A DNA stretch of 64,000 nucleotides. Source: Shewanella putrefaciens (GTDB taxonomy: Bacteria; Pseudomonadota; Gammaproteobacteria; Enterobacterales; Shewanellaceae). The notes beneath the pieces were generated by a model, which saw only the letters and a list, made by a program, of their open reading frames with translations, did not search any database and was not told the origin of the DNA. Shown piece after piece: positions 1 through 11,335 of the stretch. Both the position numbers and the translations under genes were made by a program. The stretch lies in contig NZ_CP066369.1 of NCBI RefSeq assembly GCF_016406305.1, positions 2,498,501 to 2,562,500 of the forward strand, written 5' to 3'. Numbering within the stretch: position 1 is the first letter of the stretch; each line of letters starts with the position of its first letter.

Positions 1-2071
1 GCAATAAAGCATCCAATTCCAACTCAAAAACGATGGTTTTACCATTGAGTCCAAAAGGCTTCTCCAAACTAGGATGGATTGCACCTATATGACCGATCAC
101 TCGATCATTTCTCAATATTTCAGCACATTGCCCCGGATGGAGAGCAGAATGTGTCGCTACTCTAAAGCTAAATTCTGATGCGGAAACTGTCAAGCCGATA
201 ATTGCTTCTAAATCACCTTTAAGGTCGAAAAAATCAACAGTTTTCGATTCCATAGCCCAATGTTCGTCATTTTGGAGCCCAGTAATGACGCAAGCGAGCA
301 TAGCTTGCTGTCTTACACCGGATTCTGCATTGATATCAGGAACAAAGCGCAGGCCAGTTTCAAAAAGTCTCACACGGCCCTGTTGACGACTTTGGTTGTA
401 ACCAACGGCAGTCAATAATCCGGTGAACATGGACAAACGCATGGCCGACATTTCACTGGAAATTGGGTTGGGTAACACCATAGCCTGCTCACCTGGATGC
501 ACCAGATTTTGCAATTTCGGATCGACAAAGCTGTATGTCACCGCTTCTTGGAAGCCGCGGGCGACTAATAAGGCTCGTACGCGTTTTAGGCTTAAGTCAG
601 ATTCTTTGTGATCTGACATCCGCAGCGCAGCAACCGGCGCCGTATTCGGGATATTGTTATAACCGTAAATACGCGCCACTTCTTCGATTAAGTCTTCTTC
701 AATCGCCATATCGAAGCGGTACGTTGCGGTGGTCACCTGCCAGTTCCCCTCACCTGCCACTACGCTAAAACCTAAACGCTCGAGGATTTCAGCGACATCG
801 CTATCGGGTACATGGTGACCAAGGATTTTATCTAACTTGCTACGACGTAAAAGAATTTGTGCAGGTTTTGGTAAATCGGCGTCCGATTTAGCTTCCACCA
901 CAGGGCCCGCTTCGCCGCCACAGATATCGAGCACTAAGCGAGTCGCACGGTCCATAACCTTATGTTGCATCTCAGGGTCAACACCACGCTCAAAGCGGTG
1001 TGATGAATCTGTGTGCAAACCTAAGCGGCGAGACTTACCCATAATGGCAAGCGGCGCGAAGAAGGCACATTCAAGCAGTATGTCTTGGGTGGTGTCGCTC
1101 ACGCCTGAGTATTCGCCGCCAAACACGCCAGCAAGGGCTAATGGACGCGCGTCATCGGCAATCACCAGCGTATCGTTTGGAATGGTGACTTCGCTGCCAT
1201 CGAGCAGAGTGATCTTCTCATCACCCGTGCCTAAACGCACTTGGATATCGCCAGATAATTTGGCTAAGTCAAAGGCGTGCATCGGTTGACCGAATTCAAT
1301 CAACACAAAGTTAGTGATATCAACGATAGGATCGATAGAGCGGATACCGCTACGGCGCAGTTTTTCCTGCATCCATAAAGGCGTTGGCGCTTTCACATTA
1401 ACGTTTTTAACCACACGGCCTAAGTAGCGCGGGCAAGCTGCGGTTTCTTTTACGTTAATAGCAACTTTAGCCTCTGTCGTTGGCGTGACCGCTTGCCACT
1501 GTGGCTCAACCACAGCTTGGCGATTTAACACGCCCACTTCACGGGCAAGACCTGCCATGCCTAAGCAATCGGCGCGGTTAGCGGTCAAATCGACTTCAAT
1601 CACCGCATCATCAAGCTTAAGATATTCACGTAAATCTGTACCTAGTGGCGCGTCCAATGGCAATTCGATAATGCCATCGCTTTCGACGTTAATACCCAGC
1701 TCACTGTAGGAGCACAACATGCCTTCAGATGGCATGCCACGCAGCTTGGCTTTCTTGATTTTGAAATCGCCGGGTAATACGGCGCCAACCATAGCCACGG
1801 CCACTTTAAGACCTTGACGGCAGTTTGGTGCACCGCAGACGATATCGATAAGCTCGCCAGTGCCCACGCTGACTTTAGTCACGCGCAGCTTGTCTGCATC
1901 TGGGTGCTGAGCACATTCGACGACTTCACCGACCACCACGCCATTAAAATCGGCGGCAACAGGATCTACGCCATCAACTTCGAGGCCAGCCATAGTGATC
2001 TGGTGGGATAATGCTTCACGGCTAACGGAAGGATTTACCCATTCACGAAGCCAAGATTCGCTAAATTTCAT
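1..2071 (-). CDS. pheT: Phenylalanine--tRNA ligase beta subunit, C-terminus cut by the window edge
   Basis: This is the beta subunit of the (alpha-beta)2 cytoplasmic enzyme that charges tRNA-Phe; it carries tRNA-binding and editing domains. The frame runs open from the ATG at 2071 to base 1, about 690 codons of a usual 795, so only the C-terminal anticodon-binding region is missing. The start reads [17 protein letters not shown], typical of PheT, and is followed by an EMAP/OB-like tRNA-binding domain (residues about 40-150) with the stretch [12 protein letters not shown]. It lies 15 bases downstream of the pheS stop, so the two genes form one operon transcribed leftwards. Nothing in the visible part looks damaged. 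Confidence 0.97.
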   Translation of the reverse strand, partial: MKFSESWLREWVNPSVSREALSHQITMAGLEVDGVDPVAADFNGVVVGEVVECAQHPDADKLRVTKVSVGTGELIDIVCGAPNCRQGLKVAVAMVGAVLPGDFKIKKAKLRGMPSEGMLCSYSELGINVESDGIIELPLDAPLGTDLREYLKLDDAVIEVDLTANRADCLGMAGLAREVGVLNRQAVVEPQWQAVTPTTEAKVAINVKETAACPRYLGRVVKNVNVKAPTPLWMQEKLRRSGIRSIDPIVDITNFVLIEFGQPMHAFDLAKLSGDIQVRLGTGDEKITLLDGSEVTIPNDTLVIADDARPLALAGVFGGEYSGVSDTTQDILLECAFFAPLAIMGKSRRLGLHTDSSHRFERGVDPEMQHKVMDRATRLVLDICGGEAGPVVEAKSDADLPKPAQILLRRSKLDKILGHHVPDSDVAEILERLGFSVVAGEGNWQVTTATYRFDMAIEEDLIEEVARIYGYNNIPNTAPVAALRMSDHKESDLSLKRVRALLVARGFQEAVTYSFVDPKLQNLVHPGEQAMVLPNPISSEMSAMRLSMFTGLLTAVGYNQSRQQGRVRLFETGLRFVPDINAESGVRQQAMLACVITGLQNDEHWAMESKTVDFFDLKGDLEAIIGLTVSASEFSFRVATHSALHPGQCAEILRNDRVIGHIGAIHPSLEKPFGLNGKTIVFELELDALL

Positions 2072-2086
2072 GCTATTACAGCTCCG

Positions 2087-3539
<1,453 letters not shown>

Positions 3540-5060
3540 ATGAAAGAAGTTAAATTTCGCTGGATAGATCAATATCTTATCCACATGACCTTAAAAACCA
3601 AATTCGCCATTCTAGCCCTAGTTCCCATGTTGATGATGGTGGGATTTGCGGTTTTCCTTAATAATCAGTTTCAACAAACACAGCTCGAAAATCATCTAGC
3701 CACACTACAAAGCTCGTCACAAAAAATAAACCAAGTGGCGGGCCTTCTTTACGAAAAATCGGCCGAACAAGAACGTCAGGCACTCGAGGGTCAGCTAAGA
3801 CGTGATCTACAAGGTAATGTCAGTATTGTCTCACTCACCTCCGCCGACGCTAAGGCCCAGTCCATCGCCCGCAGTGGCGGCGGCGTAGATACTAGCGGTA
3901 AGGCATTAAGGGCCATTAGCAGCGTGAATGATCAAGACCTGATCACTATCATCCCCATCGATCAGCGGGAGCTTGATGCCCTACTCGCCAAGGACAATTG
4001 GCTGGTTTATGGACTCATGGCACTACTGCTATTTGTACTGTTTTTATTCAGTTATTACATTTCGACCTTTGTCGGCGGTGCACTGTACACTACTGTCATG
4101 GCGTTAAAACGTGCCGCATCTGGAGATTTAACTGGCCGTTTAAACTTCTTCGAGGTGAAGGATGAGTTCAGTATCTTAGCCATCAGCATAGATACCTTAG
4201 TCGAACGTCAACATACCCTAGTGAAGCAGATCGCCGAATCCACCAGCAAAATTAGGGAAGTCGTTGCTTCATTTAGAAATACGGCGCAGCAGGGACAATC
4301 CCTCGCGGTAAACCAACGCCAGCACCTCGATTCCCTAGCGACCGCCATGGAGGAAATGACCGCGGCGGTAAAAGAAGTGGCGCGCAATGCCGAGCAATCC
4401 TCCGCCGAAACCCAAGAGGCCAATCAACAGGTGAGCGCGGGGTCCAAGGACATAGACACCACAGTGAAGGCGATTGATCTGTTATCGGATGAAATCTCCA
4501 ACGCCGCCGATGCAGTCGCTGTGCTCAACGAAAACGCCAGTAAAATTGATGAAGTGGTATCCACGATTAACGCAATCTCACAACAAACCAACCTACTCGC
4601 CCTCAATGCGGCCATTGAAGCGGCGCGCGCCGGTGAACAAGGTCGAGGCTTTGCCGTGGTTGCCGATGAGGTAAGAACCCTTGCTGGCCGCACCCAAGCC
4701 GCAACGGTCGAGATTAAAACCATGATCGAAGCCCTGCAGTTGGGTGCCCGCAACTTGACGCAAGTGATGTCGCGTACGGTGAGCCAAGCAAGCGAAGGTA
4801 AACAGCATGTGTTGCAAACGGGTACCGATCTCGAACATATTGCCCACCATAGTCATAAAGTCTTCGAAATGAGCGTATTAATTGCCACCTCGGCGGAAGA
4901 ACAATCGGCGGTAGCCAACGAAATTGCCACCAATTTGATGGAAATTCGTAATCAATCCCATGATGTTGAACAGTCAGCGAATCAATCGGTTTCTGGATGT
5001 GATGAACTGCAAGCCACCGCGGGGCAACTGGACCAACTGATGGTGGGGTTAAAAATCTAA
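3540..5060 (+). CDS. Methyl-accepting chemotaxis protein
   Basis: This is a transmembrane chemoreceptor that would control CheA through CheW. From the ATG at 3540 the protein has 506 residues: a first membrane segment at about residues 18-40 ([19 protein letters not shown]), a periplasmic domain of roughly 110 residues with no fold I recognise, a second membrane segment at about 150-173, a HAMP region, and a long cytoplasmic coiled coil. The hairpin tip is the classic one, around residues 343-380, with [19 protein letters not shown] followed by [12 protein letters not shown]. The ATG at 3540 is preferred because GAGG lies five bases upstream and because the in-frame upstream extension is polar. 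The ligand is unknown. It is a single gene with its own terminator. Confidence 0.95.
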   Translation: MKEVKFRWIDQYLIHMTLKTKFAILALVPMLMMVGFAVFLNNQFQQTQLENHLATLQSSSQKINQVAGLLYEKSAEQERQALEGQLRRDLQGNVSIVSLTSADAKAQSIARSGGGVDTSGKALRAISSVNDQDLITIIPIDQRELDALLAKDNWLVYGLMALLLFVLFLFSYYISTFVGGALYTTVMALKRAASGDLTGRLNFFEVKDEFSILAISIDTLVERQHTLVKQIAESTSKIREVVASFRNTAQQGQSLAVNQRQHLDSLATAMEEMTAAVKEVARNAEQSSAETQEANQQVSAGSKDIDTTVKAIDLLSDEISNAADAVAVLNENASKIDEVVSTINAISQQTNLLALNAAIEAARAGEQGRGFAVVADEVRTLAGRTQAATVEIKTMIEALQLGARNLTQVMSRTVSQASEGKQHVLQTGTDLEHIAHHSHKVFEMSVLIATSAEEQSAVANEIATNLMEIRNQSHDVEQSANQSVSGCDELQATAGQLDQLMVGLKI

Positions 5061-5071
5061 TCGTGAAGTGC

Positions 5072-5106
5072 TAAGCAACAAGGGAGCCAAGCACCCTTGT
5101 TGCTTA
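5072..5106 (+). terminator. Stem-loop after the chemoreceptor gene
   Basis: A perfect 13-bp stem pairs 5072-5084 (TAAGCAACAAGGG) with 5094-5106 around a 9-base loop, 11 bases after the stop codon. There is no long T run, so termination may be partial. Confidence 0.7.
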
Positions 5107-5284
5107 AATAACGAATCGCCATCAGATTAATCCCTAATTAATTTATTTCTATAATTTAGAATTCCTAAATAAATTAAGATAAAATCTAAATTTTAAAAGT
5201 TAGATTTAGATTATCGAATTTATCGCCCCCACAATACAATCTTGATCATACTTTTAAACTAAAAAAGCATTCATCCATTCACCT

Positions 5285-5298
5285 TTGATAACGATCAA
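5285..5298 (+). promoter_or_regulatory. Perfect FNR-type box upstream of the tetraheme cytochrome gene
   Basis: TTGATAACGATCAA is an exact match to the FNR consensus TTGAT-N4-ATCAA; EtrA is the Shewanella FNR homologue. A -10-like hexamer TATTAT lies at 5320-5325, so transcription would start near 5332-5333 and the box would be centred at about -41.5, the class II activator position. That predicts a 5' untranslated region of about 250 bases before the ATG at 5583. The rest of 5107-5582 is AT-rich and contains a near-palindrome at about 5153-5172 but no gene that I can support. Confidence 0.7.
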
Positions 5299-5582
5299 CG
5301 TTTTGTCATCTCAAAAATCTATTATACGTTCACAAAGCCAAGCATAAACCTCTGAATTATTATTAACTCAAGCTTAATAAACCCTATTGAACCTTAATAT
5401 ATCTCAGAGCACATTAATAATAAAATAACGGCATAAGCTTTAAGGGAAAAACTATTTAGACCTTTAAAAAGCAATGCTGGCGCATTATCTATATTGCGCC
5501 ACTAGCTCTTTATTATCGAATAAACATTTATTTGCTGGCTTGAGAATGATGATTTAAACCACAATAAAAGAAGGAAAATAAC

Positions 5583-5873
5583 ATGCTTAAAAAGATGATG
5601 CTAATGTGTGCACTGTGTTTCTCTACTAGTTTAATGGCGGCATCACTTGCCGACAGCCATTCTGAAAGATCTGACTGTGAATCATGCCATAAGGATAAAA
5701 CACCTTCTGCGGATTATGTTTTTGAAAATGAGCAATGTGTATCATGCCATGGCGAAATGAAAACACTCGCAGGTGAAGCTCATACTAAGCATGATGGCGT
5801 TTTAACATGCACTAATTGCCATATCGCCCATGAAGAAAAGGCACCTGCAGATGCCTGCAAAGAATGCCATTAA
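5583..5873 (+). CDS. Small periplasmic tetraheme cytochrome c, CctA/STC-like
   Basis: This is a small secreted multiheme electron carrier. The 96-residue precursor has a signal peptide (MLKKMMLMCALCFSTSLMA, cleavage near residue 19-20) and four CXXCH heme motifs: CESCH (32-36), CVSCH (52-56), CTNCH (76-80) and CKECH (92-96). Four further histidines (26, 67, 70, 83) could serve as distal ligands, consistent with four bis-His hemes. The spacing and the segment CESCHKDKTPSAD resemble the small tetraheme cytochrome of S. oneidensis and the heme domain of flavocytochrome c fumarate reductases. The protein ends exactly on the histidine of the fourth motif, without the short tail I remember in CctA. 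A perfect FNR box upstream suggests anaerobic induction. It is a single gene with a terminator at 5967; the redox partner is unknown. Confidence 0.92.
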   Translation: MLKKMMLMCALCFSTSLMAASLADSHSERSDCESCHKDKTPSADYVFENEQCVSCHGEMKTLAGEAHTKHDGVLTCTNCHIAHEEKAPADACKECH

Positions 5874-5966
5874 CTCACTAAAAATCTAAAGCCCAAAGCC
5901 GAAGAATAATTTGTTTTGAATGGACCCATTTGGCAGGATGCCACTTGACCCAACCTCCAAGGGTGT

Positions 5967-5998
5967 TTGCCATCTATTGCTCACAGGTGGCAATTTTT
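5967..5998 (+). terminator. Rho-independent terminator of the cytochrome gene
   Basis: TTGCCATCT (5967-5975) pairs with AGGTGGCAA (5985-5993), with one G-T pair, and TTTTT follows directly. Confidence 0.8.
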
Positions 5999-6105
5999 AC
6001 CTCCGTTTTTATATCCTTACAATATGTGTAACGGCTCAATACTTAGCTCATATTCCATAAAAATAAGACAAATTTAAGCATCCCAAGTAAACCATAAGAC
6101 GAGTG

Positions 6106-8115
6106 TCAGGGTATTGTTCTCAAGAATGCCAAGGCTTTATCTAAATCGCGGGTGCGCGCCATCGGCGGTAGCGAATTTAAAAAGGCTTGGCCGTAATAGC
6201 GATTCACGATGCGATTATCACAAAGGATCAGCACACCGCGGTCTTTTTCATCGCGAATTAAGCGGCCAACACCTTGTTTTAGTGCAATAATCGCCTGAGG
6301 TAAGGATACTTCAGTAAAAGGATCGAGTCCCTGACGACTTACATTGTCTGCCCTCGCGCGGTACAAAGGCTCATCGGGCGACACGAAAGGTAATTTGTCG
6401 ATAATTACGCAGCTTAAGAGTTTGCCGCGCACATCCACTCCTTCCCAAAAACTGCTGGTGCCGAGCAATACCGCATTACCGAGTTGACGAAACTTAGTCA
6501 GCAAACTCTGTTTACCCGCCTGCCCTTGCACCAGCAGCGGATACTGAGTGCGAGTTCGCAGCGCCAGCGCCGTTTGTTCGAGCATGTGGTGGCTAGTGAA
6601 TAAAATAAAAGTGCGCCCCTGCGCCGCATCTATCGCTTGCACACACACATCCACCAGTTGTTTTAAGGCCTGCTGTTGATTGGTCACGCTCCCAAGTTGT
6701 CTGGGCACACAAAATACTGCCTGACGGGGATAATCGAAGGGACTGTCTAAAATACCTTGCCGCGCATTGATTATGCCCATCTCTCTGGCAAAGTGCTCCA
6801 AGCTACGATTAACCTGCAGGGTTGCCGAGGTAAATATCCAACTCGTTTCAGGCACAAATAATTGCTGGCACTCACGGGCAATATTAATCGGTGATATTCG
6901 CAGCCCAACAAAACGACTGCCAAATTCGATACTGTAGGCTGCCTGATTATTATCACAGCTAAAAAATACGTTCAGCTTACTATTAAGTTCGGTAAGCTTA
7001 ATGGCAATATCATCCAATAATTCACTGCGGCCAATATGGGCCAGTAATAAATTTTGCAGGGCGGTTAATTCGGTCAACAAATCCCAAGAGGCAAGCACTA
7101 TGGCTTTATTTCCTAACACCCGTCGCCAATCGGATTCACCGCTGGAATAAAGCTGATTATGCCAATCACTTAATTTGGCGAGGCAACGCTGACAAAACTG
7201 AGCAATTTGCCCTGTGTCACTGAGTTCCGTTTGATAAATAACCAATAACTTTTGAATAAAATCATCGATAGTGCGGCTCGAACATTGTTGGCCAAAATAA
7301 TTAACGCAAATATCGGGTAATAAATGCGCTTCATCGAAAATCACCACATCGGGATCGGGCAATAACTCGGCAAAGCCCGTGTCTTTTAGAACGCTATCGG
7401 CGAAAAACAAATGGTGGTTTACCACGATAATTTTGGCATCCATGGCCCGGCTGCGCGCCTTGCGGGTAAAACAGGCATCGTAAAAATTGCAGCGCTTACC
7501 AATACAGCTTTCCTTAGTGCTGACCACGAGCGGCAGCGCCGAGGAATTCTCCGGCACTGAGGTTAAACCGCCAATATCGCCATCTTTACTGATCCCCGCC
7601 CATTGATTTATTTTCAACAAATCGTCCAACAGGCGCGCATCGATCTGCGTCGCCTCGCTCATCTGTTTATCGAGTCGCCACTGGCACAGATAGTTATTGC
7701 GCCCCTTCAGCAGCGCCAGTTTGGGCTCAATCCCCAACATAGTGACCAGCGCGGGTAAATCCTTAAAAAACAACTGTTCTTGTAGGTTTTTACTGCCCGT
7801 ACTAACGATGACTTGCTTACCGCTCAATATCGCGGGGATCAAATACGCAAAGGTTTTACCCACCCCTGTGCCCGCTTCGATCACCAAATCACCTTGAGTG
7901 GACATAGCCTCACTCACCCACTGCGCCATTTGGATTTGGCTTTGACGCGCACTAAACCCTTGAATATGTTTAGACAATACTCCATCAGGCAAAAATGCAC
8001 GCTGCACTTCGGCCGCGAGTCGACTCACCGCAGCTGTACCTTTTGAGGCAGCAGGCTTAGCGACGATTTCTTTAGAGGAAACATGCTTTGATGTCGGTTG
8101 GCGGGAGCGAGTCAA
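6106..8115 (-). CDS. yoaA: XPD/DinG-family ATP-dependent helicase YoaA
   Basis: This is an iron-sulfur superfamily 2 helicase of the XPD/DinG group. In E. coli, YoaA works with HolC in tolerance of replication-blocking damage. Residues 80-88 form Walker A (EAGTGVGKT), and DEAH is at 261-264. Four cysteines, 144 in NYLCQWRL plus 204, 209 and 215 in the SC...RC...AC region, are placed to hold a 4Fe-4S cluster. The C-terminal helicase motif includes GVGRLIRDEKDRG. The core aligns with E. coli YoaA (636 residues as I recall); the 669-residue product has about 38 extra N-terminal residues rich in Ser, Lys and Ala, so a start further in is possible, but no other start has a better ribosome site. 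It is transcribed alone, convergent with the cytochrome gene. Confidence 0.9.
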   Translation of the reverse strand: MTRSRQPTSKHVSSKEIVAKPAASKGTAAVSRLAAEVQRAFLPDGVLSKHIQGFSARQSQIQMAQWVSEAMSTQGDLVIEAGTGVGKTFAYLIPAILSGKQVIVSTGSKNLQEQLFFKDLPALVTMLGIEPKLALLKGRNNYLCQWRLDKQMSEATQIDARLLDDLLKINQWAGISKDGDIGGLTSVPENSSALPLVVSTKESCIGKRCNFYDACFTRKARSRAMDAKIIVVNHHLFFADSVLKDTGFAELLPDPDVVIFDEAHLLPDICVNYFGQQCSSRTIDDFIQKLLVIYQTELSDTGQIAQFCQRCLAKLSDWHNQLYSSGESDWRRVLGNKAIVLASWDLLTELTALQNLLLAHIGRSELLDDIAIKLTELNSKLNVFFSCDNNQAAYSIEFGSRFVGLRISPINIARECQQLFVPETSWIFTSATLQVNRSLEHFAREMGIINARQGILDSPFDYPRQAVFCVPRQLGSVTNQQQALKQLVDVCVQAIDAAQGRTFILFTSHHMLEQTALALRTRTQYPLLVQGQAGKQSLLTKFRQLGNAVLLGTSSFWEGVDVRGKLLSCVIIDKLPFVSPDEPLYRARADNVSRQGLDPFTEVSLPQAIIALKQGVGRLIRDEKDRGVLILCDNRIVNRYYGQAFLNSLPPMARTRDLDKALAFLRTIP

Positions 8116-8725
8116 AGGGAGAATCTATCCTTTATCAAAGTGTTAGGACGCGTTATAAGATAATAAAGTAGGCGACACAATAAGTTGCTGCGTGGCGGCG
8201 GTACAAGTGCATAGTGATAACTTTTTAGCACAAGCACCGATTAGTGCCGCAAGCCACTGCCGTAAACCATAGCGTTAAGCTTAACAGCTCAAAACATTAT
8301 GCTGATTTGAGTTCAGACTACAAGTTAGCAAGGATTAATTTCGCAGGTTCTTTCCCTCGCGCCATTCAAGAGACGGCATTAAGTCCATTCATTATGGGTC
8401 GCCAGCGTGGATGCCTGTCAACTCACAACAATTCAGGTTACGAATCTCCCACACGGCTTCCCAACACATTTTTGTCCACTTTCAACATTCGCCCAACAAA
8501 TATGCTCAATGGCTTTATTTAACGATAACCCTCTGCCTTTCACAAAAACGCATAAATATTCTCATTTAATTCAAATTGACTGTTGCAAAGGCCCATAAAA
8601 GCGGTTAGTTTAAATCCACTTATACGGATAGACGTCCGTAACAACACATTCAAGGCTCCACTGTATTTCGACCGCACTTTATTTCGAACAGTTAAGCCAA
8701 TAACGTTAAATACCGAGAGAGTAAC
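8116..8725. other. Non-coding region between yoaA and the his leader
   Basis: These 610 bases must contain the yoaA promoter on the left and the his operon promoter on the right. Two overlapping open frames (8244-8522 and 8407-8598) lack ribosome sites, recognisable motifs and family resemblance, so I do not call them genes. I could not pick a convincing -35/-10 pair for the his promoter by eye. Confidence 0.5.
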
Positions 8726-8776
8726 ATGAGCCCATTACTGAACGCTATCCACCACCATCACCACCATATGCGGTAG
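8726..8776 (+). CDS. hisL: His operon leader peptide with six consecutive histidines
   Basis: A 16-codon reading frame reads MSPLLNAIHHHHHHMR and is preceded by GAGAGAG a few bases upstream. Six His codons in a row are the sensor of classical transcription attenuation: when charged tRNA-His is scarce the ribosome stalls here and the downstream terminator cannot form. It sits 60 bases before a strong terminator hairpin and about 300 bases before hisG. Confidence 0.95.
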   Translation: MSPLLNAIHHHHHHMR

Positions 8777-8867
8777 CCTTCGGACGCTCACTGCCGGAGG
8801 ACTATATCCTTCTGGCGGACTGATTCAAGATGATCAAAAACCCCTGGAAGGAATTCCGGGGGTTTTT
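8777..8867 (+). promoter_or_regulatory. His attenuator region
   Basis: Between the leader stop and the terminator are competing complementary segments, for example CCTTCGGACG near the leader stop against GCCGGAGG a little downstream, then GGCGGAC. They are placed to form pause and antiterminator helices. The region ends with the rho-independent hairpin described separately. The exact alternative pairings need folding software. Confidence 0.75.
8836..8867 (+). terminator. Attenuator terminator of the his operon
   Basis: AAAAACCCCTGGAA (8836-8849) pairs with TTCCGGGGGTTTTT (8854-8867) around the loop GGAA, with one T-G pair. The 3' arm ends in five Ts and GCTTTT follows. It lies between hisL and hisG on the same strand. 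Confidence 0.92.
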
Positions 8868-8948
8868 GCTTTTAGGCGTTAATTTTGGTTTTAATTTTGA
8901 TTTAAATTTAAATAAGAAATTTTAGATATTTAATAAATTATCAATACG

Positions 8949-9000
8949 TTAGCTAGAGATCTTAACTAGAGAACTTAGTTAGAGTTTTTAGCTAGAGCCC
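8949..9000 (+). repeat. Four tandem 13-bp repeats before hisG
   Basis: Four consecutive 13-mers begin at 8949, 8962, 8975 and 8988 and share the pattern TTARYTAGAGNNN (TTAGCTAGAGATC, TTAACTAGAGAAC, TTAGTTAGAGTTT, TTAGCTAGAGCCC). They lie between the attenuator terminator and the hisG start, in otherwise AT-rich DNA, and are therefore part of the his mRNA. Confidence 0.85.
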
Positions 9001-9081
9001 ATTGAACGGCATGCGTATTAAACCGATTAAACAACCTACTTTGAATCTTTTAATTTTGATACTTTTGAGCGAGATAACACT

Positions 9082-9981
9082 ATGACTGAATCGAACCGTT
9101 TACGCATCGCCATCCAAAAATCTGGCCGTCTTTCTACTGACTCTCAGCAACTGCTAAAAAGCTGTGGTGTTAAATTTTCCATTAATGAACAACGCCTTAT
9201 CGCTCACGCTGACAATATGCCTATCGATTTACTGCGCGTTCGTGATGACGATATCCCTGGACTGGTGATGGACGGCGTGATCGATATGGGGATCATAGGT
9301 GAAAACGTGCTCGAAGAAGAACAAATCGAGCGTCAAACTCTGAACAAACCCGCAGATTGCCTCAAGCTACGTCAGTTAGATTTCGGCTCATGTCGCCTCT
9401 CGTTAGCCGTACCGACAGAATTCAGTTACGCCGATGCCTCCTCGTTAGAAGGATTACGTATCGCCACTTCTTACCCGAATCTGCTGCGCCGTTTTATGCA
9501 ACAAAAAGGCATAACTTATCGCGACTGTATGTTAAAAGGCTCGGTTGAAGTCGCCCCACGTGCCGGCCTTGCCGATGGGATTTGTGATCTCGTGTCGACG
9601 GGCGCTACCTTAGAGGCCAACGGTTTATACGAAACCGAAGTGATTTACCGCTCTATGGCCTGCATCATTCAATCGACCCAAACCCAATCACCGACTAAAC
9701 AAGCACTCATCGACAAAATTCTATCTCGCGTCAACGGTGTTATCCGCGCCCGTGAGAGCAAATACATTCTACTGCACGCGCCAACTGAAACCTTAGATCA
9801 AATCGTAGCCCTGCTGCCCGGCGCTGAAAACCCAACCGTATTGCCATTAAATGATGATACTAACCGCGTTGCTATCCACGCCGTCAGTACCGAAGATTTG
9901 TTCTGGGATACCATGGAACAGCTGACCGCACTCGGTGCCAGCTCGATTCTGGTAATGCCAATCGAAAAAATGATGGGGTAA
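9082..9981 (+). CDS. hisG: ATP phosphoribosyltransferase, long form
   Basis: HisG catalyses the first step of histidine synthesis, joining PRPP and ATP to give phosphoribosyl-ATP, and is the target of histidine feedback inhibition. At 299 residues it is the long form with a C-terminal regulatory domain. It begins [18 protein letters not shown]. The PRPP-binding signature ending [14 protein letters not shown] is at about residues 168-182. It is the first structural gene after the attenuator; hisD follows after three bases. Confidence 0.97.
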   Translation: MTESNRLRIAIQKSGRLSTDSQQLLKSCGVKFSINEQRLIAHADNMPIDLLRVRDDDIPGLVMDGVIDMGIIGENVLEEEQIERQTLNKPADCLKLRQLDFGSCRLSLAVPTEFSYADASSLEGLRIATSYPNLLRRFMQQKGITYRDCMLKGSVEVAPRAGLADGICDLVSTGATLEANGLYETEVIYRSMACIIQSTQTQSPTKQALIDKILSRVNGVIRARESKYILLHAPTETLDQIVALLPGAENPTVLPLNDDTNRVAIHAVSTEDLFWDTMEQLTALGASSILVMPIEKMMG

Positions 9982-9984
9982 TGT

Positions 9985-11307
9985 ATGGAAATCCTAACTT
10001 GGTCAACCTTATCAACCGCCGAACAGAAAACGGCGCTGAAACGCTCGCCCTTAATTGGTGATAGCGGCTTAGAGCAAAGCGTTCGCGATATTATCGATGC
10101 GGTGGCGACGCGGGGTGATACCGCCATTGCCGAATTTAATCAAAAGTTTGATGGCTTCAATAGCGCGACCAGAGATGTAAATGGACAAGGAAGTGGTGAG
10201 CTGCGTCTGAGTGAAACCGAGATTAACGCAGCAAGCGCACGGGTATCGCCAGAGCTTAAAGCGGCGATCGCCAAAGCCATGGCGAACATAGATGTGTTTC
10301 ACAGCGCCCAGCAATTTCGCCCGATTGATATGGAGACCGAGGCGGGAGTTCGCTGCGAGCTACGTAGCGAACCGATTGAAAAAGTGGGTTTATATATCCC
10401 CGGTGGCAGTGCGCCATTAATTTCGACCGTGATGATGCTCGCCCTGCCCGCCAAGATCGCAGGCTGCGAACAAAGAGTATTAGTCAGCCCACCACCCATC
10501 AACGATGCCATTATCTATGCCGCCAATGCCTGTGGGATCACTGAAATCTATCAAGTGGGCGGCGCGCAGGCCATTGCGGCACTGGCATTTGGCACAGAAA
10601 CGATTCCCGCGGTCGATAAGATTTTTGGCCCAGGTAATCGCTATGTGACTGAAGCTAAACGCTTAGTGTCACAGGATAGTCGCTGCACTGTGTGTATCGA
10701 TATGCCAGCCGGCCCTTCTGAGGTGTTGGTGATCGCCGATAGCGACGCCAATTGCGAATTTATCGCTGCCGATTTGCTTTCGCAGGCGGAGCACGGCCCA
10801 GATTCGCAAGTGATCTTAGTGACAGATTCCCAAGCTATCGCCGATGGCGTCAATGACGCGCTGACAAGACAACTCGCCGCCCTGCCACGTTGTGATATTG
10901 CGGCAACGGCGCTCCTCAGCAGTCGCACTTTTGTTGTGGACGACATGCTGCAAGCCGCGCAGGTTTCCAATCAATATGGGCCTGAGCACTTGATCATTCA
11001 AACGCGCTTTCCCCGTGAGGTGCTGAAAAACATTCGCGCCGCGGGCTCGGTATTTTTAGGCGCTTATACACCTGAATCTGTTGGCGATTATGCCAGTGGC
11101 ACCAACCACGTGCTACCGACCTACGGTTACAGCCGCGCCGTGTCGAGCCTATCATTAGCCGACTTTAGCCGCCGCTTTACCGTGCAGGAACTCAGCGCTA
11201 AGGGCTTAATCGGACTAGGACAAGCGGTCATGACGTTAGCCAGTAACGAATTGCTCGATGCGCACAAAAATGCCGTTGCCATTCGCCTAGCTAGCCTAGA
11301 GAAATGA
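9985..11307 (+). CDS. hisD: Histidinol dehydrogenase
   Basis: HisD oxidises L-histidinol to L-histidine in two NAD-dependent steps and binds zinc. The 440-residue length is normal. Recognisable segments are VGLYIPGGSAPLISTVMML, KIFGPGNRYVTEAKR, AGPSEVLVIAD and DLLSQAEHGPDSQ, the last carrying zinc or active-site Glu and His residues. It is separated from hisG by three bases, so the two are probably translationally coupled. The protein carries a slightly long N-terminal region with no damage visible. Confidence 0.97.
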   Translation: MEILTWSTLSTAEQKTALKRSPLIGDSGLEQSVRDIIDAVATRGDTAIAEFNQKFDGFNSATRDVNGQGSGELRLSETEINAASARVSPELKAAIAKAMANIDVFHSAQQFRPIDMETEAGVRCELRSEPIEKVGLYIPGGSAPLISTVMMLALPAKIAGCEQRVLVSPPPINDAIIYAANACGITEIYQVGGAQAIAALAFGTETIPAVDKIFGPGNRYVTEAKRLVSQDSRCTVCIDMPAGPSEVLVIADSDANCEFIAADLLSQAEHGPDSQVILVTDSQAIADGVNDALTRQLAALPRCDIAATALLSSRTFVVDDMLQAAQVSNQYGPEHLIIQTRFPREVLKNIRAAGSVFLGAYTPESVGDYASGTNHVLPTYGYSRAVSSLSLADFSRRFTVQELSAKGLIGLGQAVMTLASNELLDAHKNAVAIRLASLEK

Positions 11308-11335
11308 TCCGCTGAATAAGATGTGAGTGAAGAAA

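Noticed and set aside
8244..8598. Two overlapping open frames between yoaA and hisL
   Set aside because: No ribosome sites, no motifs, composition like non-coding DNA, and they cover the region where the his promoter must be.
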